Shown here in pieces: positions 1 to 5,575 of a DNA stretch of 8,271 nucleotides. The DNA is from Halobacteriales archaeon (GTDB taxonomy: Archaea > Halobacteriota > Halobacteria > Halobacteriales > SKSH01), in NCBI GenBank assembly GCA_007118075.1, contig SKSH01000013.1, positions 1 through 8,271 of the forward strand. Direction: 5' to 3'. Each line of letters opens with the position of its first letter. Within the stretch, counting starts at the first letter, position 1. A program made the translations under genes and the position numbers. Under the pieces are notes generated by a model that made no database searches, was not told the DNA's origin, and saw only the letters and a list, made by a program, of their open reading frames with translations.

Positions 1-36
1 ATCCGGTGCGTCATCGGTCTCGATTATCTCGCGCAT
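1..36 (-). CDS. RidA/YjgF-family reactive intermediate deaminase, partial (N-terminal 12 codons)
   Basis: Only the first twelve residues are inside the window; the gene runs off the left edge. Reading the minus strand from the ATG at 36 gives MREIIETDDAPD. This closely resembles the conserved start of Rid-family proteins, which typically open with a K/R-x-I-I-x-T-x-x-A-P pattern before the GPYSQ motif (not visible here). Rid proteins hydrolyse reactive enamine/imine intermediates such as 2-aminoacrylate, released by PLP-dependent dehydratases, to the 2-keto acid plus ammonia in the cytosol. It lies 45 bases downstream of citrate synthase on the same strand, with a T-run at 62-66 in the position expected for an archaeal box A (26-30 bases before the ATG). 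The assignment rests on a short stretch and on memory of the family. Confidence 0.62.
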   Translation of the reverse strand, partial: MREIIETDDAPD

Positions 37-57
37 GCTGCTGTCGTCGGGTTGGAT

Positions 58-69
58 CGACAAAAATCG
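58..69 (-). promoter_or_regulatory. T-run: candidate box A for the RidA gene and 3' end of citrate synthase
   Basis: On the minus strand this reads CGATTTTTGTCG, a T5 run flanked by CGA/TCG arms. The T-run (66 to 62) begins 16 bases after the citrate synthase stop and sits 26-30 bases before the RidA ATG. It can therefore be read as a T-stretch terminator, as a TATA-like promoter element, or as both. The sequence alone does not separate these readings. Confidence 0.4.
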
Positions 70-81
70 GTCGCGTTCGTT

Positions 82-1230
82 TCAGCGCTGGTCGATCGGG
101 GCGAAGTCTGCCTCCGTCGGCCCGATATATCGTGCCCGCGGTCGAATCAACCGGTTATCCTCCTGGTATTCGATGACGTGCCCGATCCATCCACCAGTGC
201 GACTGAGGGCGAAGATCGGCGTGTAGAGATCGAACGGGATGCCCAACTGATCGTACACGACGCCAGAGTAGAAGTCGACGTTCGGCGCGATCCCCTTCTC
301 GACGAGACCCATCTCGGTGAGATGCGACTCGATCTCCTGGGCGTAGCCGATGTAACGGTCCTCACTACCCTCCTCGGCGAGGGCGGCTGCCTTCGCCTCA
401 AGGATGTTCGCCCGCGGATCTTTCACCTTGTAGACCCGGTGACCGAAGCCCGGGATGCGCTCACCGCGCTCTTGCATCTCGTTGACCCACTCAATCGGGC
501 CACGGTCGCTGTCCTCGATGTCTCGGAACATCCGCATGACCTCCTGGTTGGCACCCCCATGTAACGGTCCGCTCAACGCACCGATGCCGCCGGTCACAGA
601 GGCATAGAGGTCAGCCATCGTTGAACCGATAACGATCGAGGTGAACGTCGAGGCGTTGAAACCATGGTCCGCGTGGAGGATGAGCGCCATATCGAAGGTC
701 TCTCTGGCAAGTGGCGTACCTTCCTCACCACTGAGCATCCGCAGGAAATCCCCTGCGAACGACCGCGATGGGTCGGGCTCGACAGGCTCGCGACCCTCTC
801 GGTATGCTTGAAATGCCGCGATGATCGTGGGGAGCTTTCCGAGGATGCGGATCCCCTTTTTCCGGCTCGCCTCGATGTCACCGGTCGTGTACGATGCCTC
901 TGAATCATATGCTGATAGCATTGAGACACCGGTTCGAAGTGCTGCCATCGGGTCCTCATCAGCATCGGCGAGAGACTCGAGCGTCAAGAGGACATCCGGA
1001 TGAAGCCGGCGTGCCTCAGCGAGTTGTCCACTGAAGTGTTCGAGCTCTGCCTCCGTGGGTAGTGAACCATACCAGAGGAGGTAGACGACCTCCTCGTAAC
1101 TGGCATGTTTGGCGAGATCTTCGATTGAGAATCCCCGATAGATCAGTTCACCAATCTGACCGTCAACGCTGCTGAGTTCTGACTCCGCGACGAGGATACC
1201 ATCCAGCCCCTTCGCAAGCTCTTCAGTCAT
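82..1230 (-). CDS. Citrate synthase
   Basis: Condenses acetyl-CoA and oxaloacetate to citrate and CoA, the entry step of the TCA cycle, in the cytosol. The 382-residue product has the usual length of archaeal and short bacterial citrate synthases. The catalytic set is complete: His224 in GPLHGGANQ, His264 in GFGHRVY and Asp319 in APNVDFYSG. The oxaloacetate-binding neighbourhood is also present (His186/His189 in LHADHG, Arg343 in SRTGGW, Arg363/Arg365 in RPRARY). The N-terminus (GLDGILVAESELSSVDGQIGELIYRG) is typical of the family. A 2-methylcitrate synthase cannot be fully excluded, but no prp-type neighbours are visible. The ATG at 1230 is chosen because a T-run lies exactly 27-30 bases upstream, consistent with a leaderless transcript. 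It follows the small membrane protein after 45 bases and precedes the RidA gene by 45 bases. Confidence 0.96.
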   Translation of the reverse strand: MTEELAKGLDGILVAESELSSVDGQIGELIYRGFSIEDLAKHASYEEVVYLLWYGSLPTEAELEHFSGQLAEARRLHPDVLLTLESLADADEDPMAALRTGVSMLSAYDSEASYTTGDIEASRKKGIRILGKLPTIIAAFQAYREGREPVEPDPSRSFAGDFLRMLSGEEGTPLARETFDMALILHADHGFNASTFTSIVIGSTMADLYASVTGGIGALSGPLHGGANQEVMRMFRDIEDSDRGPIEWVNEMQERGERIPGFGHRVYKVKDPRANILEAKAAALAEEGSEDRYIGYAQEIESHLTEMGLVEKGIAPNVDFYSGVVYDQLGIPFDLYTPIFALSRTGGWIGHVIEYQEDNRLIRPRARYIGPTEADFAPIDQR

Positions 1231-1236
1231 ACCTAG

Positions 1237-1246
1237 GAGCTAGCTC
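1237..1246. repeat. Perfect 10-bp palindrome before citrate synthase
   Basis: GAGCTAGCTC is a perfect palindrome lying 7-16 bases upstream of the citrate synthase ATG, between the candidate box A and the start. It overlaps a second short palindrome, CCTAGG (1233-1238). A site here would block transcription initiation if a protein bound it. It could also be chance. Confidence 0.35.
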
Positions 1247-1254
1247 TGCGTCGG

Positions 1255-1262
1255 GGAAAAGC
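1255..1262 (-). promoter_or_regulatory. Candidate T-rich box A for citrate synthase
   Basis: The minus strand reads GCTTTTCC here. The four T residues (1260 to 1257) are 27-30 bases before the citrate synthase ATG, the spacing expected for a TATA box of a leaderless archaeal transcript. They also fall 16-19 bases after the stop of the upstream gene, so a role in 3'-end formation is equally possible. The element lacks the usual TTTAWA form. Confidence 0.4.
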
Positions 1263-1275
1263 GTACCGTATGGAG

Positions 1276-1548
1276 TCAGTGACCGTCGGGCGCTGTACCG
1301 AGTTTGTAGAGGGTGACTGCACTCAACACGAATGCAATTAAGAACGCGATCGAGACGCCCAACACGACGCCCAGCAGCAGGAAAAACCACGGGTCCGCCA
1401 CCGTCTCCTCCGGTGAAATCACCCTGGTATAGTAGAGCCCTGCGGCGACTACCCCACCGACGACGAGCCCGAACACGAAGTTTTGTTTGGCTCGGCCTGC
1501 CTCAAGAAGTGCGGCGAGATCTCCCCTGGTCTCAGTTGTCGAACTCAC
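1276..1548 (-). CDS. Small two-helix membrane protein of unknown function
   Basis: A protein of about 90 residues with a short polar N-terminus and two hydrophobic segments. Numbered from the GTG at 1554, they are about 27-45 (FVFGLVVGGVVAAGLYYT) and 56-86 (the WFFLLLGVVLGVSIAFLIAF region). Both should span the cytoplasmic membrane, with both ends on the same side. There are no catalytic motifs and no known function. From memory it resembles a haloarchaeal two-TM family annotated as DUF7536, which I cannot verify. No ATG is available; GTG codons occur at 1554 and 1548. I prefer 1548 because the T-run at 1575-1578 is then 27-30 bases upstream, the same geometry as at citrate synthase. It is sandwiched between the MFS transporter and citrate synthase on the same strand and may be cotranscribed with either. 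Confidence 0.72.
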   Translation of the reverse strand: MSSTTETRGDLAALLEAGRAKQNFVFGLVVGGVVAAGLYYTRVISPEETVADPWFFLLLGVVLGVSIAFLIAFVLSAVTLYKLGTAPDGH

Positions 1549-1571
1549 AGTCACCGGCTTCGTCCCTCAAC

Positions 1572-1580
1572 CCCAAAATC
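1572..1580 (-). promoter_or_regulatory. Candidate T-rich element before the small membrane protein
   Basis: The minus strand reads GATTTTGGG. The four T residues (1578 to 1575) lie 24-27 bases beyond the MFS transporter stop and 27-30 bases before the GTG at 1548. It is a possible weak box A and/or a T-stretch transcript end. There is no stem-loop of note. Confidence 0.33.
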
Positions 1581-1601
1581 CCCTCGGTCGACCGTATCCA
1601 C

Positions 1602-2930
1602 TCACACCGCCGAGCGTGTGTACGGCTCGAAATCCTGTCCGAAGAGTGCGAAGTAGCCGACACCAACTAGCCCGATGACCGTTGCGGTGGTGAATGCGAC
1701 CTCCGGACTCACGAACTGATACAGCGCACCACCGAGGGTCCCTGCTGGGATGATGAGTAATCCCCGCATGAAGTAGTACGAACCGGTGACCCGGCCACCG
1801 GCACCGGCCTCAGCCGGACCGACAATGAGGGCCTTGTGAGCGGGGAGACCGGCGAACCGGAGGCCGGAAAACGCGAACAGCACGATGAGGACCAGCTGGT
1901 CGGACGGCGCGAAGATGAGCATCACCGGAAAGATGGCGTAGACCGTGAAACCGAGGCCTACAACAGGCTTCAAGCCGGTGTACTCGGCGAGCTTGGCGGT
2001 AGGTGCCATGGTCACCAAGGCGATGAGCATCTCAACCGCGATCAACACGCCGAAGAAACCTGCTGGAGAGAGCTCAATCTGCTGCCATCCGGGGACTGGG
2101 ATCGTCAACCCGATTTCCATCACCGAGGTGATGACCAGGATGAAGAATGCATATACCATCCCGTTTGCGAACCGGATGAAGATATCCGAGATCAACAGCG
2201 GACGAAGCGGCCCAGGAAGTGCCTGGATATCGTCGAGTATCTGACCGAAACCCTGGAATGACTTGCCGACGGAGTCCTCTTCTACCTGGTAGAGGAAGTG
2301 CTGCGCCGCCGTGCCAAGGATGCCGAACACGATACCGATGGCGAGTACCCAGAGGAACCCTGGCATGAACTCATTGGCAACGAGAACTGCGACGATCAGC
2401 GGTGCCACTAGGAACGCCGACCGCCGGAACGTCTCCGTGCTGGCGAACCCACGGGCGAGTCGAGCAGGATCGATGCTCTGCTTGACGATAGCATAGTGAC
2501 CACCGATGCCGAACGACTTCCAGCACTGTGCGAAGAAGAGCCCGACGAAGACCCAGATCCAAGGCTCGATCTCGAGGATCCCGATGGTGACCGTCCCGAT
2601 GAAGTCGGCGAACAACCAGACCACGAAGCCCAGTGTCGAGAGTAGTCCGAACACGGTGAGTGCGAACCGTGAACCAATGCGATCGGAGATCACCCCGCCA
2701 TAATACGGATAAATCGCCCCAATGATAGCCCCGAGTGAGACGAACAGCCCGATGATGAACTCGGTCGCCCCGAGATGTTCGAGATACTCCGGCAGGAACC
2801 GATTCGTCATCTGAAAGCCCAGGCTGAACGCGAACATCGCCAGTGAGAGTACGAGTACGTCCTGCTGAAGCGCAAAGAACTGACGAAACGGGTCGAGGAT
2901 CCTCGGCGTCGGTTCTTGGGGCTCGCTCAT
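1602..2930 (-). CDS. Major facilitator superfamily (MFS) transporter
   Basis: A 442-residue integral membrane protein with about twelve hydrophobic segments, the normal MFS layout. The first six and last six are separated by a hydrophilic loop of about 35 residues (around QVEEDSVGKSFQGFGQILDD). The loop after helix 2 carries the MFS motif A in the form GGVISDRIGSRF. A weaker equivalent (AKLAEYTGLKP) follows helix 8, as expected for the pseudo-repeat. The segment CWKSFGIGGHYAIVKQ with a following RGFASTETFRR may line the pathway. The substrate cannot be told from sequence; drug/metabolite efflux or sugar/organic acid transport are all possible. A GTG at 2939 would add three residues; the ATG at 2930 is preferred. 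It is divergent from the deacylase gene across an 88-base gap and is followed by the small membrane protein. Confidence 0.88.
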   Translation of the reverse strand: MSEPQEPTPRILDPFRQFFALQQDVLVLSLAMFAFSLGFQMTNRFLPEYLEHLGATEFIIGLFVSLGAIIGAIYPYYGGVISDRIGSRFALTVFGLLSTLGFVVWLFADFIGTVTIGILEIEPWIWVFVGLFFAQCWKSFGIGGHYAIVKQSIDPARLARGFASTETFRRSAFLVAPLIVAVLVANEFMPGFLWVLAIGIVFGILGTAAQHFLYQVEEDSVGKSFQGFGQILDDIQALPGPLRPLLISDIFIRFANGMVYAFFILVITSVMEIGLTIPVPGWQQIELSPAGFFGVLIAVEMLIALVTMAPTAKLAEYTGLKPVVGLGFTVYAIFPVMLIFAPSDQLVLIVLFAFSGLRFAGLPAHKALIVGPAEAGAGGRVTGSYYFMRGLLIIPAGTLGGALYQFVSPEVAFTTATVIGLVGVGYFALFGQDFEPYTRSAV

Positions 2931-3018
2931 GCGGGCCACTCCACTCGGAACGACTTAGCCACTTGGGACGCGGCGAGACCGTCAACATCAATACGTCGGG
3001 CTCATCCTTTCAAGCCGA
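2931..3018. promoter_or_regulatory. Divergent promoter region, MFS transporter / deacylase-PLP pair
   Basis: An 88-base gap between two divergently read genes. For the plus-strand deacylase gene, an AT-rich patch TCAATAC (2988-2994) sits 25-31 bases before the ATG and is the best box A candidate. For the transporter, the minus-strand CTAAG (2959 to 2955) lies 25-29 bases before the ATG and is weak. Shared regulation of the two transcripts is possible, which would fit a transporter and enzymes acting on the same compound, but no clear operator is visible. Confidence 0.4.
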
Positions 3019-3975
3019 ATGTCGAAGGTTGGGACTGCCGAGGCCGAGCCGGGTGACCGAGCAACCGGACGGCTACAGATCGGTGAGACCAGCGACGGGT
3101 TGTCTGTCGAACTCCCGGTGGCGGTGATCAACGGTGCCGCGGGTGGTCCAACCATCTTCATCCAGGCGGGTAGTGATGGAGATGAGCTCAACGGAATTGG
3201 CGTGATCGGACGGCTGTATCAGGCGGTCGACCCGGCTGAGCTAGCCGGGGAGATTCGTCTCATCGGCGTGGCCAACTGGCATGCCTATCAGCGGGCCGAG
3301 CATCGCAACCCAATCGATCGCACCAAGCTCAACCGTGCCTTCCCAGGCGACCCAGATGGCAGCTCGAGTGAGCGGATCGCGGCCACCATATACGAGGTCG
3401 CCACTGATGCCGATCTCGCTCTCGATCTCCATCAGGGAGGGACAAGCAGGATGATCCACGAGGTTCGGGTCAGGTGTGGCCGCCATCACGACCTCCATAA
3501 GGACTGTCTCGAGCTTGCACGGACGTTTGATTGTGGATACATCCTCGATCAGCAGGGCCCAGACGGACAACTGGCACGTGTGTTAAGCGACGATGGAATC
3601 CCGGTGATCGACCCCGAACTCGGCGGTAGTGTCGGATGGGATATGCAAAGCATCGAGATCGGCCTCATCGGGACGATGAACGTGCTCAAAGGCTATGGCC
3701 TCCTCGAAGGCCAGGTCGAACCTGGGACCCAAACCCGCATCGGTGGCTTCGATCAGTATCAAAGTCCATACGGAGGACTCGTCCACCTGGAGGCCGATCT
3801 TGGCGATTCAGTAGATGCTGGCGATCCTCTCTTCACCGTCAAGACGGTCTTCGGCGAGCTGCGAGAGACGGTTCACGCCGAATCAGATGGCATCTTCTGG
3901 CGAACCCGTCGCCTGCCGCACGTTGCCACCGGAGAATACGTTTGTTCGGTCGGTATCGACGTCGATGAGATCTGA
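3019..3975 (+). CDS. Succinylglutamate desuccinylase/aspartoacylase-family (M14-like) zinc hydrolase
   Basis: Members (AstE, AspA, DoeB) hydrolyse an amide between an acyl group and an amino acid in the cytosol using one zinc ion. The 318-residue protein shows the family landmarks: the first metal motif region at 49-57 (QAGSDGDEL), the substrate-binding stretch NPIDRTKLNRAFPG at 97-110 (compare D-R-x-x-N-R-x-F-P-G in AspA), the third-ligand region LDLHQG with His138, and the catalytic-Glu region DPELGG with Glu200. The C-terminal part, about 250-315, looks like a beta-barrel lobe. The first zinc ligand, normally His in H-G-x-E, is Asp53 here (S-D-G-D-E56). The enzyme may therefore use a modified metal site or another substrate. 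It overlaps the next gene by 11 bases, implying translational coupling. The substrate is unknown. Confidence 0.83.
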   Translation: MSKVGTAEAEPGDRATGRLQIGETSDGLSVELPVAVINGAAGGPTIFIQAGSDGDELNGIGVIGRLYQAVDPAELAGEIRLIGVANWHAYQRAEHRNPIDRTKLNRAFPGDPDGSSSERIAATIYEVATDADLALDLHQGGTSRMIHEVRVRCGRHHDLHKDCLELARTFDCGYILDQQGPDGQLARVLSDDGIPVIDPELGGSVGWDMQSIEIGLIGTMNVLKGYGLLEGQVEPGTQTRIGGFDQYQSPYGGLVHLEADLGDSVDAGDPLFTVKTVFGELRETVHAESDGIFWRTRRLPHVATGEYVCSVGIDVDEI

Positions 3976-5029
3976 CGTCCCTGCCACGTGGTGTCACGCT
4001 TGTGGGAATACATTCGAACCGACACCGGAGGAACCACACCGATGCCATTGTGCCGCCCCGCTCGAGCTCACCGAGGTTCCCGAACCACCACCGACCGATG
4101 CGGGACCGATCGGCGGCATCAGTTCGATCGTTGAACACCTGCCACCTGGACCGCTGATCGATCTGGGAGCAGGTGGCACTCCACTGGTCACCATCGAGGA
4201 GTTTGGTGCCACGTGCAAGCTCGAAGGCTGCAACCCGACCGGGAGCTTCAAAGATCGAGGTGCCGCCGTCACGATCGCTCGCGCGGTAGCGATTGGGGCT
4301 GCCCAGATCAAAGAAGATTCCTCCGGCAATGCCGGGTTGGCGATCGCGGCCCATGGTGCCCGAGCCGGGCTTTCTGCGGATATCTACGTCCCCTCAACAG
4401 CGGCTGGGTCGACCGTCACCGCCATCAAATCGACCGGAGCCAACGTTGTGCCGATTGATGGTAGCCGCGATGCGGTGGCGAGCGCCTGTGTAAACGCGGA
4501 TGCAGGATGGTATGCGAGCCACGCGTGGCGACCAGAGTTCTACGAGGGGACAGCCACACTGGCCTACGAGCTCGTCGCCGACCTCGGAGGGCGACCCCCA
4601 CCGGCGGTTGTGCTTCCGGTCGGCCACGGAACACTCTTACTCGGCCTGTATCGAGGGTTCGATCGGCTCGTCCAGGCTGGCCGAATAGACACGATTCCAC
4701 CGCTTTTTGCTGGACAGCTTCGCGGGGCGGGGTCTCTCCTCGAGGGAGATGCAACGGTCGAACCGACACTTGCGCCCGGCATCAGGATTAGTAGACCTGC
4801 TCGACATGACCAGGTTCACGCTGCCATCGAAGCGAGCGGTGGACAGGTAGTTCCGGTCGCACCCGAGCACGTCAAAACGGCACAGAGACGCCTTCAAACC
4901 CGAGGATTCAACGTCTGTACGACAGCATCCGTGGCACTTGCTACGCTGGATACACTCCGTGACGAGGACCTGATCGAGTCGGCAACAATACCGACGATCG
5001 TCCTGACCGGAAGGGCACGAAACGGGTGA
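3965..5029 (+). CDS. PLP-dependent threonine-synthase-like enzyme with N-terminal zinc ribbon
   Basis: A fold-type II PLP enzyme of 354 residues. The N-terminus has a zinc-ribbon-like C10-x2-C13 and C27-x-C29, as in archaeal threonine synthases. The PLP lysine is Lys96 in NPTGSFKDRG, the phosphate/substrate loop is EDSSGNAG (117-124), a glycine turn follows at VGHGT (219-223), and the C-terminus ends in IVLTGRA, close to the LTGxG ending of threonine synthases. It may be a true threonine synthase (O-phosphohomoserine to threonine) or a paralogue carrying out beta/gamma elimination or replacement on another amino acid. Pairing with an aspartoacylase-like gene favours a paralogue with a dedicated role. 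The start is the ATG at 3965, inside the end of the upstream gene; longer upstream extensions lack family similarity and lie within the deacylase gene. Confidence 0.84.
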   Translation: MRSDVPATWCHACGNTFEPTPEEPHRCHCAAPLELTEVPEPPPTDAGPIGGISSIVEHLPPGPLIDLGAGGTPLVTIEEFGATCKLEGCNPTGSFKDRGAAVTIARAVAIGAAQIKEDSSGNAGLAIAAHGARAGLSADIYVPSTAAGSTVTAIKSTGANVVPIDGSRDAVASACVNADAGWYASHAWRPEFYEGTATLAYELVADLGGRPPPAVVLPVGHGTLLLGLYRGFDRLVQAGRIDTIPPLFAGQLRGAGSLLEGDATVEPTLAPGIRISRPARHDQVHAAIEASGGQVVPVAPEHVKTAQRRLQTRGFNVCTTASVALATLDTLRDEDLIESATIPTIVLTGRARNG

Positions 5030-5046
5030 GCGAGACGAGACGTCGG

Positions 5047-5058
5047 ATTTACCTTATA
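5047..5058 (+). promoter_or_regulatory. Candidate promoter (box A) of the small winged-helix regulator
   Basis: ATTTACCTTATA contains two TATA-like elements: TTTA (5048-5051), 27-30 bases before the ATG at 5078, and TTATA (5054-5058), 20-24 bases before it. The first has the spacing for a leaderless transcript. It indicates that this gene can be transcribed independently of the enzyme pair ending 48 bases upstream. Confidence 0.5.
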
Positions 5059-5077
5059 GGGCCACGAGGTTACCATC

Positions 5078-5362
5078 ATGGCCGAGCAGGAGGTCCCGAA
5101 AGAGCTCACCCGGCTCGTCGAGAAGATGCACACTGAGTACCTCGATTCCGAACTCGCAATCGCATCCTCGGTGGCCGAGGCTGAGGGACCGCTCACGATC
5201 GACGAACTCGTCGAGGCAACAGGCTACACCAAGCGAACGGTGAAGAAACGGATCGATTCCCTTGAAGAGCGGCTCCAGGGTGCACCGCTCATCCAGCGGA
5301 CCGATGACAGTGTCAAGCTTCATCCCATGTTCGCCGTCGCCCTCAACACCGCGGCAGAGTAG
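5078..5362 (+). CDS. Small winged-helix DNA-binding protein
   Basis: A 94-residue cytosolic protein that is essentially one winged helix-turn-helix. An N-terminal helix (about 6-34) precedes the HTH at about 38-66 (LTIDELVEATGYTKRTVKKRIDSLEERL), with the recognition helix around TKRTVKKRID. A short wing follows (APLIQRTDDSVKLHPMF). The form is that of ArsR/MarR-like haloarchaeal regulators, but no ligand, metal or redox motif is visible (no Cys). Its start is the ATG at 5078, supported by TATA-like sequence at -27. It follows the deacylase/PLP pair by 48 bases and precedes the COG1395-type regulator by 213 bases, so it could regulate either neighbour. The target is unknown. Confidence 0.8.
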   Translation: MAEQEVPKELTRLVEKMHTEYLDSELAIASSVAEAEGPLTIDELVEATGYTKRTVKKRIDSLEERLQGAPLIQRTDDSVKLHPMFAVALNTAAE

Positions 5363-5480
5363 GAAGACCACACATTACATCGGTGCTGTGAGGTATCCCT
5401 GAGCCAGTGTGAATGAGATCGAACATCAATAGACCGATGCGGTACTCACATCATCCAGTGATATCCACGTGATCGAGACC

Positions 5481-5497
5481 GAATCGACTGGAATCGA
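5481..5497 (+). repeat. Two direct GAATCGA repeats, 10-bp period
   Basis: GAATCGA occurs at 5481-5487 and again at 5491-5497, exactly one helical turn apart, about 80-95 bases before the COG1395-type regulator start. Such spacing would place two protein contacts on the same DNA face. Confidence 0.5.
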
Positions 5498-5529
5498 TGA
5501 AACAAGTCCGGTGTATCCGGTGAAACCAG
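5498..5529 (+). repeat. Nested direct repeats TGAAACNAG and TCCGGTG
   Basis: TGAAACAAG (5498-5506) and TGAAACCAG (5521-5529) are 23 bases apart. Between them lie TCCGGTG at 5507-5513 and 5516-5522, 9 bases apart. This repeat nest ends about 10 bases before the candidate box A of the next gene, a normal position for activator or repressor sites. Confidence 0.5.
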
Positions 5530-5533
5530 GTTT
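5523..5533. repeat. Inverted repeat AAACC-A-GGTTT
   Basis: A perfect 5-bp-arm inverted repeat with a one-base centre, overlapping the second TGAAACNAG copy. It is located 43-53 bases before the regulator ATG, just upstream of the TATA box, where haloarchaeal activators commonly bind. Confidence 0.45.
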
Positions 5534-5538
5534 TCGGC

Positions 5539-5551
5539 ATAAACGATTTAT
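5539..5551 (+). promoter_or_regulatory. TATA box of the COG1395-type regulator within an ATAAA/TTTAT dyad
   Basis: ATAAACGATTTAT holds a good box A, TTTAT (5547-5551), 25-29 bases before the ATG at 5576, preceded by purine-rich sequence as expected for a BRE. The element also forms an inverted repeat, ATAAA-CGA-TTTAT. A dimeric protein bound here would cover the TATA box, so this could be an autoregulatory operator. The absence of a Shine-Dalgarno supports a leaderless or near-leaderless mRNA. Confidence 0.6.
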
Positions 5552-5575
5552 CTGTACCCATACCTAGTATCAACC

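Noticed and set aside
52..564. Open frame of 170 codons on the plus strand opposite citrate synthase
   Set aside because: It lies wholly antisense to a gene with a full set of citrate synthase motifs and has no recognisable domain. Long antisense frames are common in GC-rich haloarchaeal DNA.
1836..2261. Open frame of 141 codons opposite the MFS transporter
   Set aside because: Antisense to clear transmembrane segments. The highly charged product is the expected mirror of hydrophobic codons.
3815..3964. N-terminal extension of the PLP enzyme upstream of the ATG at 3965
   Set aside because: It lies inside the deacylase gene and encodes Ser/Arg-rich sequence unlike the family. The zinc ribbon begins only a few residues after the 3965 ATG.
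3839..4354. Open frame of 171 codons on the minus strand across the deacylase/PLP junction
   Set aside because: It overlaps two well-supported genes and contains only Arg/Gly-rich sequence without motifs.
5363..5480. Possible small RNA or small gene between the winged-helix gene and the repeat cluster
   Set aside because: No good start with a promoter, no stable hairpin followed by a T-run and no conserved RNA motif could be seen by eye.
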